DNA from: Halorubrum sodomense
GTDB taxonomy: Archaea > Halobacteriota > Halobacteria > Halobacteriales > Haloferacaceae
NCBI RefSeq assembly: GCF_900111935.1
Contig: NZ_FOYN01000003.1
Location: forward strand, 305,800 to 369,799
Direction of reading: 5' to 3'
DNA: 64,000 bases
Shown here: positions 7,474 through 15,232 of the stretch, piece by piece
Layout of the letters: the number at the start of each line of letters is the position of its first letter
Position numbering within the stretch: the stretch's first letter is position 1
Notes under the pieces: model-generated
Seen by the model: only the letters and a program-made list of their open reading frames with translations
What the model was told of the DNA's origin: nothing
Database searches by the model: none
Position numbers and translations under genes: made by a program

Positions 7474-8994
7474 ATGTCCGACCCGGCGCGTGGATCGACC
7501 TCCGATCAGGACCTCCAAACGGTCCTCGATCGGATGGCAGACGGGTTTTTCGCCCTCGACTCGGGCTGGACGGTCACGTACGCGAACGAGGAAGGGCGTC
7601 GGATCCTCCGAGCCGCGATGAGCGACGACGCGGTCGGCCCGACGGGATCGGTCGAGGGGTGCCACCTCTGGGACTCGATCCCCGGATCCGCCGACACGGA
7701 GTTCCACGACGAGTACCACCGGGCCATGACGACCCAGGAGCCCGTCTCGTTCGACTCGTACTACGAGCCGTTAGACACCTGGTTCGAGGCGCGCGTCTTC
7801 CCGTCCGACAGCGGCCTCTCCGTCTATCTCCGCGACGTCACCGACCGCCGCGAGCTGGAGCAGCGGCAGGAGGAGAGTCTCCGCGCCATCCAACGGCTCT
7901 ACGCGGTCTCGTCCGACCACGACCGCACGTTCGAGCAGAAGGTCGAGGCCATCCTGGCGCTCGGCTGCGAGTACCTCGACGTGCCGAACGGCTTTCTCAC
8001 TCGGATCGAAGACGCGACGCAACACGTGGAGGTGTCGCACGCCGAACACCCCCTGTTACAGCCGGGCGAGACCTGCCCGCTCGACGAGGCGTACTGTAAG
8101 CGGACCATCGAGCGCGACACGCTGTTGACGGTGGTCAACGCGACCGAAGAGGGGTGGGCAGGGGACCCCGCTCACGAGAACTTCGGGCTCAAGACGTACA
8201 TCGGCGGGAAGGTCGAGGTCGACGGCGATCGGTACGGGACGCTCTGTTTCGCCGCCACGACCCCGCGGGGCGAGCCGTTCACGGACACCCAGCGGACGTT
8301 CGTCGAGCTGCTGACGCGCTGGGTGAGCTACGAACTGGAGCGGCAGCGCGCGGCCGAGCGGCTCGAACGCGAGCGCGACCGGCTCGACGAGTTCGTGAGC
8401 GTCGTGAGCCACGACCTCCGGAACCCGATCACGGCCGCGAGGGGCCGGGTCGACCTCCTCGCGGAGGAGTCCGACAGCGAGCACGTCGAGCCGATCCGGC
8501 GGTCGCTCTCGCGGATGGAGACGCTCATCGAGGACCTGCTCGCGCTGGCGCACGAGGGGAACGCCGTCGACGACCCGGAGCCGGTCGACCTCGTCGCCCT
8601 CGCGACCGCCGCCTGGGAGACGACCGACAAGCGAGGCGGCACGCTCGGGGCGACCGTCGAGGAACTCGAGGTTCTGGCCGACGAGGCGCGGCTCCGACAG
8701 CTGTTGGAGAACCTGTTCCGAAACGCCGTCGAACACGGCGGCGACGACGTGACCGTCACCGTCGGGCCGCTCGCCGACGGCGACGGGTTCTACGTGAGTG
8801 ACGACGGACCGGGAATCCCCGAAGACGACCGCGAGCGGGTGTTCGAGACCGGGTTCACGACGGCGACGGACGGAACGGGGTTCGGCCTGAACATCGTCGC
8901 GGAGATCGCCGAGGCGCACGGCTGGGACGTGCGCGCGGTCGAGTCGGAGGAGGGCGGCGCCCGGTTCGAGATCACCGGCGTCGAGTCGGCCTGA
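7474..8994 (+). CDS. PAS-GAF sensor histidine kinase
   Basis: A 506-residue cytoplasmic kinase from ATG at 7474 (MSDPARGSTSDQDLQ). Domains in order: PAS (about 10-125, with MADGFFALDSGWTVTYAN), a short coiled region, GAF (about 145-285), HisKA with SHDLRNPI (phospho-acceptor His313), then HATPase with the N box NAVEH (Asn417), DDGPGIP (about 443) and FGLNIV. No membrane segment, so it senses an internal or diffusible signal. No response regulator adjoins it, which is usual for haloarchaeal kinases of this type. The signal is unknown. Confidence 0.9.
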   Translation: MSDPARGSTSDQDLQTVLDRMADGFFALDSGWTVTYANEEGRRILRAAMSDDAVGPTGSVEGCHLWDSIPGSADTEFHDEYHRAMTTQEPVSFDSYYEPLDTWFEARVFPSDSGLSVYLRDVTDRRELEQRQEESLRAIQRLYAVSSDHDRTFEQKVEAILALGCEYLDVPNGFLTRIEDATQHVEVSHAEHPLLQPGETCPLDEAYCKRTIERDTLLTVVNATEEGWAGDPAHENFGLKTYIGGKVEVDGDRYGTLCFAATTPRGEPFTDTQRTFVELLTRWVSYELERQRAAERLERERDRLDEFVSVVSHDLRNPITAARGRVDLLAEESDSEHVEPIRRSLSRMETLIEDLLALAHEGNAVDDPEPVDLVALATAAWETTDKRGGTLGATVEELEVLADEARLRQLLENLFRNAVEHGGDDVTVTVGPLADGDGFYVSDDGPGIPEDDRERVFETGFTTATDGTGFGLNIVAEIAEAHGWDVRAVESEEGGARFEITGVESA

Positions 8995-9036
8995 CCCCGC
9001 CCCGCGTCACCAGCGACCCGGTCGCGACGCGGGAGT

Positions 9037-10986
9037 TCACTCGGCGTCGACGAAGTCCGGTTCCGTCCGCTTCTCGTCGCGTTCCTCGACGAGGTGGTCG
9101 ACGAACTCGTCGAGGTCCACGTCGCCGCGCTGGTTCTCGAAGCGGTCGCGCACCGAGACCGTGCCCGCCTCCTGCTCGTCGTCCCCCACGATCACCATGT
9201 ACGGGAGGCGGTCGTCGTGGCCCGCGCGGATCTTCCGGCCGACGGTCCAGTCGCGGTCCTCGACCTCGACGCGGAAGCCCGCGTCTTCGAGCTCGTTTTT
9301 CACGCGGTGGGCGTAGCCGAGCGTCTCGTCGGAGACGGGGAGGATCCGGACCTGCTCCGGCGCGAGCCACAGCGGGAAGTTGCCGTCGAAGTGCTCGATG
9401 AGGACCATGAAGAAGCGCTCGTAGCTGCCGTACAGCGCCCGGTGGATCATCACGGGCTGGTGGTCCTCGTTGTCCTCGCCCGTGTAGGTGAGGTCGAACC
9501 GGTCGGGCATGTTGAAGTCCAGTTGGACGGTGGGCCCGTCCCAGACGCGGCCCAGCGCGTCCTCGAAGCCGAAGTCGATCTTCGGGCCGTAGAAGGCGCC
9601 GTCGCCGGGCTCGACGTCGTAGTCGTAGCCGCCCGACTCGAGCACGTCGCGGAGCTGCTCCTCGGCGGACTCCCAGATCTCGTCGCCGCCGACGGACTTG
9701 TCGGGACGGGTCGCGAGGGCGACCTCGACCTCTAAGTCGAGCGTCTCGACGACCTCGAATATCATCTCGATCACCGACTCGATCTCTTGCCGGATCTGGT
9801 CGGGACGGACGAACAGGTGGCCGTCGTCGATGGTGAACGACCAGACGCGCGACAGGCCGGAGAGCTCGCCGCGCTGCTCTTTCCGGTACACCTTCCCGTT
9901 CTCGAAGTAGCGCTGCGGGAGGTCGCGGTACGACCACGACTGCTGGTCGAAGATCGTCGCGTGGCCCGGGCAGTTCATCGGCTTCAGCCCGTACTCCTCG
10001 TCGTTGACATCGAGGAGGAACATGTCGTCCTCGTAGTTCTCGTAGTGGCCCGACCGCTTCCACAGCTCCGTCCGGAACACGTGCGGGGTCTCGACCTCCT
10101 CGTAGCCGTTCTCGCGGTTGAGCTCGTTCGCGAACTCCGACAGCTCGCGCAGCACGGTCTTCCCCGGCGGGTGGTACAGCGGGAGGCCCGGCCCGGTCAC
10201 GGTGGGGATCGAAAAGAGGTTCATCTCCTGGCCGATCTTTCGGTGGTCGCGCTCCTGGGCCTGCTCGCGCAGTTCGAGGTACTCCTCGAGGTCGGACTCG
10301 CTCGCGAAGGCGGTGCCGTACACCCGCGTCAGCGCCTCGTTCTCCTCGTCGCCGCGCCAGTAGGCGGCCGACACCTCCAGCAGGGTCGCGGCGCCGATCT
10401 CGCCGGTCGACTCGACGTGCGGGCCCTGACAGAGGTCCTCCCAGCCGTCTTGGACGTAGAAGGTGACCTCCTCGCCGTCGGCCTCCTCGTCGAGGATCTG
10501 GCGTTTGTACTCGTTGTCGGCGTAGATCTCTTTCGCCTCCTCGCGCGACCGGACCTCGCGCTCGATGTCGTAGTCGGCCGCGATGATCGCCGCCATCTCG
10601 TCCTCGATGGCGGCCAGGTCGTCCTCGTCGACGTCGACGTCCGTGACGTCGTAGTAGAAGCCGTCGTCGGTCGGCGGGCCGATCGTCAGCGTCGCCTCGG
10701 GGTGGAGCCGCTGGAGCGCCTGCGCGAACACGTGGGCCGCGGAGTGACGCAACACCGTGAGGTACTCGTCCGACTGGTCGGTGACGATCTCGATCCGGTC
10801 CCCGTCGCCGACCTCGGCGTGCTTCTCGACGAGTTCGCCGTCGATCTTCCCCGCGACGGTGTCGCGACCGAGCCCGGGGCCGATCTCGAAGGCGACGTCC
10901 TCGACTGTCGACCCCGCCGGAACGGTCAGCGCTGATCCGTCCGGCAGGACGACCGTCACCTCGGCCTCCGCATCGGTCTCGCTCAT
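9037..10986 (-). CDS. thrS: Threonyl-tRNA synthetase
   Basis: A 649-residue class II synthetase starting at ATG 10986 ([20 protein letters not shown]). Order: TGS domain (about 8-70); editing domain with HSAAH and the C-x-G-P-H motif in [14 protein letters not shown]; catalytic core with NCPGHA, DDGHLF and MIHRALYGS, whose Cys/His/His bind the catalytic zinc; and an anticodon-binding domain from about 545 ([19 protein letters not shown]). It charges tRNA-Thr and carries the bacterial-type N-terminal editing module rather than the archaeal DTD-like one. It is divergent from a cysteine-synthase-family gene. Confidence 0.95.
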   Translation of the reverse strand: MSETDAEAEVTVVLPDGSALTVPAGSTVEDVAFEIGPGLGRDTVAGKIDGELVEKHAEVGDGDRIEIVTDQSDEYLTVLRHSAAHVFAQALQRLHPEATLTIGPPTDDGFYYDVTDVDVDEDDLAAIEDEMAAIIAADYDIEREVRSREEAKEIYADNEYKRQILDEEADGEEVTFYVQDGWEDLCQGPHVESTGEIGAATLLEVSAAYWRGDEENEALTRVYGTAFASESDLEEYLELREQAQERDHRKIGQEMNLFSIPTVTGPGLPLYHPPGKTVLRELSEFANELNRENGYEEVETPHVFRTELWKRSGHYENYEDDMFLLDVNDEEYGLKPMNCPGHATIFDQQSWSYRDLPQRYFENGKVYRKEQRGELSGLSRVWSFTIDDGHLFVRPDQIRQEIESVIEMIFEVVETLDLEVEVALATRPDKSVGGDEIWESAEEQLRDVLESGGYDYDVEPGDGAFYGPKIDFGFEDALGRVWDGPTVQLDFNMPDRFDLTYTGEDNEDHQPVMIHRALYGSYERFFMVLIEHFDGNFPLWLAPEQVRILPVSDETLGYAHRVKNELEDAGFRVEVEDRDWTVGRKIRAGHDDRLPYMVIVGDDEQEAGTVSVRDRFENQRGDVDLDEFVDHLVEERDEKRTEPDFVDAE

Positions 10987-11200
10987 ACAGTGTCGCAGCC
11001 GGACGACCGGCATAAGTGTGTTCGATCCGCGGCGCGGAGTCACACGGTCGGACAGTCGCGGCGGTTCGCGACGGTCGCGGCGGTCCGCCGCGATCGTCCG
11101 CGCGATCCCACTTCCCGGCAAGCCGCGCCGCCGCTTCGGATCCCCGGATCCGGACGGAGCGATGGCAACACACAAATCCGGCGGCAACGTTTGCCGGCCT

Positions 11201-12181
11201 ATGACCGATCATCGGGAGCCCCTGTCGTCGGTGTCGGAGACGATCGGGGAGACGCCGCTCGTCGCCGTCCACGACGCGCCGGACGCGGTGCCGGTGTACG
11301 CCAAGCTGGAGTCGTTCAACCCCGGCGCGAGCATCAAAGACCGGATCGGGAAGTACATGCTCGAACGCATGCTGGAGCGCGGCGACGTCGGCGAGGGCGG
11401 CACCGTGGTCGAGCCGACCGCGGGCAACACCGGGATCGGGATCGCCGTCGCGGCCGAGCAGCTGGGGCTGAACGCGATCTTCGTCGTCCCCGAGCGCTTC
11501 TCGGTCGAGAAACAGCAGCTCATGCGCGCGCTCGGCGCGGAGGTCGTGAACACGCCGAGCGAGGACGGGATGGGGCTCGCGATCGACCGCGCGCACGGGA
11601 TCGCCGAGGAGCTCGACGACGCGGTCGTCCCCCAGCAGTTCTCGAACCCGCTCAACGCCGAGGCGCACTACGAGACGACGGCGCCCGAGATCGACGAGGC
11701 GCTCGACGGCGAGGTGGGCGCGGTCGTCGCCGGCTGCGGCACCGCCGGGACGCTGATGGGGATGGCCCGCTACTTCCGCGAGCAGGACCCGGACACCCAC
11801 GTCGTCGCGGTCGAGCCCGCCGGCTCGGCGTACCGCGAGTTCCTCGGCGAAGACGTCGAGCACGAGGCGTACAAGACCGAGGGGATCGGCACGCACGACG
11901 TCGAGCGGAACGAGCTGTTCGATCCCGACCTCGTCCACGAGATCGCGGCGATCGACGACCGCGACGTCCACGAGGAGATGGGGCGGCTCGCGGCCGAGGA
12001 GGGCCACCTCGTCGCCTCCTCGTCGGCCGCGAACGCCATCGCGGCGAAGCGGGTCGCCCGCGACGTGCGCGACGGCGAGATCGACGCTCCGCACGACGCC
12101 GTCGTCACCGTCTTCCCCGACTCCTCCGAGCGCTACCTCTCGAAGGGCGTCTACCGGAGCTTCGAGGAGTGGGAAGGGTAG
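11201..12181 (+). CDS. Cysteine synthase / cystathionine beta-synthase family
   Basis: A fold-type II PLP enzyme of 326 residues from ATG at 11201 ([20 protein letters not shown]). [10 protein letters not shown] contains the Schiff-base Lys; [10 protein letters not shown] binds the substrate carboxylate; [10 protein letters not shown] cups the PLP phosphate. The length equals a bare catalytic core without CBS regulatory domains. It could be an O-acetylserine sulfhydrylase (CysK/CysM) or a catalytic-core cystathionine beta-synthase, and sequence alone does not decide which. Transcribed divergently from thrS. Confidence 0.88.
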   Translation: MTDHREPLSSVSETIGETPLVAVHDAPDAVPVYAKLESFNPGASIKDRIGKYMLERMLERGDVGEGGTVVEPTAGNTGIGIAVAAEQLGLNAIFVVPERFSVEKQQLMRALGAEVVNTPSEDGMGLAIDRAHGIAEELDDAVVPQQFSNPLNAEAHYETTAPEIDEALDGEVGAVVAGCGTAGTLMGMARYFREQDPDTHVVAVEPAGSAYREFLGEDVEHEAYKTEGIGTHDVERNELFDPDLVHEIAAIDDRDVHEEMGRLAAEEGHLVASSSAANAIAAKRVARDVRDGEIDAPHDAVVTVFPDSSERYLSKGVYRSFEEWEG

Positions 12182-12229
12182 GCGGCGCGCCGATCGCCCG
12201 CGGCGGCGCCGGCCTCAACCCGATCGGCG

Positions 12230-12652
12230 CTATCCGCGTAGCCGACCGTGTTCGACCTTGATACAGCGGTCCTGGACCACGTCGATCCCGTCGGCCTCGG
12301 CGGCCGCGGCCGCCTCGTCGTGGCTGATTCCCAGTTGGAGCCAGGCCGCACCAGCGTCGCCGCGCGCCGCGTGCCGCTCGCGGACGGCGTCGAGTATCTC
12401 CGGGACCTCGTCGCTCGGCCGGAACACGTCCACGAGGTCGATCGGGCCTTCGACGTCGCCGATCGCGTCGTACGCCGGTTCACCGAGGATCTCGTCGGCG
12501 AACGGGTTCACCGGAATCACCCGGTAACCCCGCTTCTGGAGGTAGGCCGGCACGTCGTGCGCGGCCTTTCCGGGGGTCGTCGAACAGCCGACGACCGCTA
12601 TCGTCTCGGCGTCGAGCAGTCGGTCGAGCCCCGCGTCGTCGGTGATTGGCAT
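12230..12652 (-). CDS. CoA-binding (YccU-type) protein
   Basis: A 140-residue single-domain Rossmann protein of the CoA_binding_2 group, with the N-terminal AVVGCSTTPGKAAHDVPAYL loop, GYRVIPVNPFADEILG, the central DLVDVFRP strand-turn and AAWLQLGIS. Bacterial relatives (YccU/YneT) are this same single domain; larger relatives are acyl-CoA synthetase subunits. Its biochemical role is not established. It begins at ATG 12652 and is convergent with the cysteine-synthase-family gene. Confidence 0.85.
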   Translation of the reverse strand: MPITDDAGLDRLLDAETIAVVGCSTTPGKAAHDVPAYLQKRGYRVIPVNPFADEILGEPAYDAIGDVEGPIDLVDVFRPSDEVPEILDAVRERHAARGDAGAAWLQLGISHDEAAAAAEADGIDVVQDRCIKVEHGRLRG

Positions 12653-12734
12653 GGTTCCCGCTTCGATCGCGAGGCGATTAAACGGATCCCCCGATCGTCG
12701 CGGCGAGGAGGTGGAGGGGTTTCACTGACCGCGA

Positions 12735-13334
12735 TCAGGGGAGACGGATCTCGGGCTCCGCGTCCTCGTGGACGGTGACGATCCCGTCGAACAGCTGTTT
12801 GAGCGTGTTCATCGCCTGGTCCTCGTGGGCCGTCGAGTCGATGCTGAACAGCCCGAGGCCGTCGACGCTCTGGACCCGGCCGGTGAACACGTGGAGGAAC
12901 CGGAACACGGTCTGGAGGTCGGCGTACATCAGCAGCGTCGACAGCGAGTGGACCATCACGCGGTTCCGCTCGATACCGCGGTCCCCGAACGCCTGGAGGA
13001 ACTCGGAGAGCTTGATCCCGATCCCCGTCATGTCCACCGGGGAGGAGGCGTACTTGATCCGGTCAGACTCGCGCGCGTCGCCGCCCTGCTGGCGGGTGAC
13101 GCAGTCGACGACCGCGACGGGTTTCCCCTCGTATGGCGTCCGCTTCTCGTAGTCGCGGAGCACCCGGTCGGCACCGTCCTTCGTGGTGACGACGATGGCG
13201 CCCTCGTCGCGGTCCGTCCCCGCGGCGAGCGTGTCCATCATGATTGATCGCTTCCCGCTGAGCGGCGGCCCGGTCAACAGAATGTTGGTCCCGGGTTCGA
13301 CCTCGGCGTCGAAGTGTGGCGTCAGCTCATACAT
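12735..13334 (-). CDS. RAD55/KaiC-like ATPase
   Basis: A 199-residue RecA-fold ATPase. The Walker A is GPPLSGKRS at about residues 22-30. Strands DEGAIVVTT and VAVVDC and the MVHSLSTLLMYADLQ segment match the core of haloarchaeal RAD55/KaiC-like single-domain proteins. The Walker B acidic residue is not clearly conserved (NRVMVHSLS), so turnover may be weak. Such proteins often work in signalling rather than recombination, but that is inference. An AT-rich promoter-like patch (AATAATATTC) lies about 100 bases upstream near 13435. Confidence 0.75.
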   Translation of the reverse strand: MYELTPHFDAEVEPGTNILLTGPPLSGKRSIMMDTLAAGTDRDEGAIVVTTKDGADRVLRDYEKRTPYEGKPVAVVDCVTRQQGGDARESDRIKYASSPVDMTGIGIKLSEFLQAFGDRGIERNRVMVHSLSTLLMYADLQTVFRFLHVFTGRVQSVDGLGLFSIDSTAHEDQAMNTLKQLFDGIVTVHEDAEPEIRLP

Positions 13335-13679
13335 GGACGCACCTCGAAGGCGACGACACCGGCGCGAACCACTCGTTCGGCTGGAAGGCCGTACGACCAG
13401 AACTCATCTACTACCGAAACATGCCCGCTCCGAATAATATTCTTTTTGATCGGCCCTTGCGAGGCGACGGCGCGCCTCGGCGCGGCGGTGGACCCGATCA
13501 GCCGCCGGATTCGGGCGCCGACCCGAGACCGCACGCCGCCGGATCGCGGGGACGTGTCACGTGGACGTGTCACGTCCTCGAATCGATCGATCGTCGTCGC
13601 CGGCGCGGAACCGACGGACTGCGGGGCGGGGATTTCGAATCGCGGGACTTAACACCCGCTTAGGAGTAACGGGAACCGA
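13335..13679. other. Intergenic region before tRNA-Arg
   Basis: No gene is supported over these 345 bases. It holds the AT-rich promoter patch of the leftward ATPase gene (about 13435-13450), a perfect 13-base tandem duplication GGACGTGTCACGT at 13550-13562 and 13563-13575, and a TATA-like CTTAAC at about 13648-13653, placed 27-32 bases before the tRNA. Confidence 0.6.
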
Positions 13680-13754
13680 GGGCGCTTAGCTCAGTTTGGA
13701 CAGAGTGCTTGGCTTCGGACCAAGTTGCCACGGGTTCAAATCCTGTAGCGCCCA
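13680..13754 (+). tRNA. tRNA-Arg (anticodon TCG)
   Basis: Complete 75-base cloverleaf. The acceptor stem is GGGCGCT paired with AGCGCCC. The D stem is GCTC/GAGT, the anticodon stem CTTGG/CCAAG with loop CTTCGGA and anticodon TCG at 13715-13717. The variable loop is TTGCC, the T stem ACGGG/CCTGT with loop TTCAAAT, and the discriminator is A at 13754. No intron and no encoded CCA. It reads CGA arginine codons. The TATA-like CTTAAC about 30 bases upstream is suitably placed. Confidence 0.95.
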
Positions 13755-13944
13755 TGATTCCTCGACGGACGGAGCGAGGGGCTACATCCGGCCCGAATGT
13801 TCTGAACGAGACCGCGGCGAGCTCTGCGGCTCGATCGTAGGAGGTCGTACTCCGAATGCTGATTGCCACGTGGCTGACTGCTCGTTTTCTCCGGGCCGCA
13901 CCGTTACCCCCACCTTCTTGAGCCGGTGATGACATCGTAGCCTC

Positions 13945-15186
13945 ATGGCAAGCGCGGCGTCACCGCTCTCGGAACCGCGTGTGTTGGCGCACGCGAAGCG
14001 CCGCCTGTTCCCCGACGACGCCGACGACGGGTACGCAGTCGTCGATACCCAGTTCTCCTCCGACCAGTGGCTCGCCAACGAGTCCGTCGATCCGAATGTC
14101 ACGGACGAGCTGGCGCCCTTCAACCACGTCCGCGTCGGCTCTGGATACCCGGATCTCGTCGGTGTGCGGCTGCTGAGCGACGAGTTACTGGCCGTGGACC
14201 GCCTCGGCGACGACCCACCGCTGATGGTCGTCGAAGCGAAGGGCCACACGAATCGGAGCGACGCCGACGTCGAGCGCGGAATCGTCCAGGCGTACGACCG
14301 GCTCCACGAAGCGAACGCCGCGTACGTTGCCGCGCCGGCGAACGCCGTCTCCCAGTCCGCCCGGACGCTCGCTCGTGAGTTGAACGTCGGTATCCTCGGC
14401 GTCACTCCCGACGGCACCGTCGATCCGGTCGAGACCCCGCGCGTCGTCGGGAACCGAACGACGACGGAGACGACGGCCATCCGATTCCAGGCCGGTGCCC
14501 AGGGCGTCGCCGGCAAGTCGTTCGGCCTCAACCACCCGAAGAACTACCTCGCGTATCCGCTCGCCGTCTCCCACGACCGGGACACGGAAGAGATCCTCGC
14601 GGAGCACGTCGTGCGCGCCACCGACGACGCCAGAACCGGGGCGGCCTTTCTGAACCTCATCGACGACCGACCCGCCCCGACTCGACTGACTCCCCTCGGC
14701 CGGGAGGTCGTCCGGTTCGCGCTGCGGGAGTACGGGTCGGTCGCGGACGCACTGCGAGCGTTCGACGACTGGAAGCGCTCTCGGGAGCGCTTCTGCGACC
14801 TGGCGCCGAAGTGGGGCATGCTCACCAGACGCGTCGTCTACGACTATCCGGCGACGCAGCTCCTCGTCGAGGAGCTCCAGCACATACACGAGGACGGGAT
14901 CGGCGAGCCGAGTCTCCCGGACGTCGTCGAGTACCTCCACGCGCTACACCCGTCGTTCACGGTCGAACTGTTCGTCCGCGGGGACGACGACGTCCGGAGC
15001 CGCGTCCTGAACGCCGACGGGGAGCTACAGCGCGAGCCCCTCACCGACGGGAAGGTCTACCACTCACCCACCGTGTTCCAGCTGAAAGCCGTGCTGTATC
15101 ACGCCGGAATCCTCACTTCACGGGGCGCGGAACCGTCGAATCTGGACCCGGCAAGCGACGTGTGGGCGTTACGCGAGTTGGTCTGA
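13945..15186 (+). CDS. PD-(D/E)XK nuclease-fold protein with winged-helix-like tail
   Basis: A 413-residue protein from ATG at 13945. Residues 67-101 hold a PD-(D/E)XK signature: GYPD with Asp70, then MVVEAKGH with Glu97 and Lys99. A Gln in VQAYDRLHEA sits on the helix after the core, as in many such nucleases. The middle is all-alpha. The C-terminal 90 residues (VEYLHALHPSFTVELFV, SPTVFQLKAVLYHAGIL) look like a winged-helix or DNA-binding end. No exact family was recognised. It follows tRNA-Arg and precedes two AddAB-like genes by 46 bases, suggesting DNA repair or defence work; this is inference. Confidence 0.65.
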   Translation: MASAASPLSEPRVLAHAKRRLFPDDADDGYAVVDTQFSSDQWLANESVDPNVTDELAPFNHVRVGSGYPDLVGVRLLSDELLAVDRLGDDPPLMVVEAKGHTNRSDADVERGIVQAYDRLHEANAAYVAAPANAVSQSARTLARELNVGILGVTPDGTVDPVETPRVVGNRTTTETTAIRFQAGAQGVAGKSFGLNHPKNYLAYPLAVSHDRDTEEILAEHVVRATDDARTGAAFLNLIDDRPAPTRLTPLGREVVRFALREYGSVADALRAFDDWKRSRERFCDLAPKWGMLTRRVVYDYPATQLLVEELQHIHEDGIGEPSLPDVVEYLHALHPSFTVELFVRGDDDVRSRVLNADGELQREPLTDGKVYHSPTVFQLKAVLYHAGILTSRGAEPSNLDPASDVWALRELV

Positions 15187-15232
15187 TGTCGTCCCCGCTA
15201 TCTTTTTGTGACTCGTCCGGGTCGCGGTAGTC

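Noticed and set aside
8972-12094. 1040-codon open frame on the minus strand
   Set aside because: It lies in another frame of thrS and antisense to the cysteine-synthase-family gene; its residues are the Arg/Gly/Asp-rich pattern of GC-rich shadow frames.
13316-13663. 115-codon plus frame before tRNA-Arg
   Set aside because: Overlaps the start of the RAD55-like gene and the promoter DNA of that gene; composition is not protein-like after residue 50.
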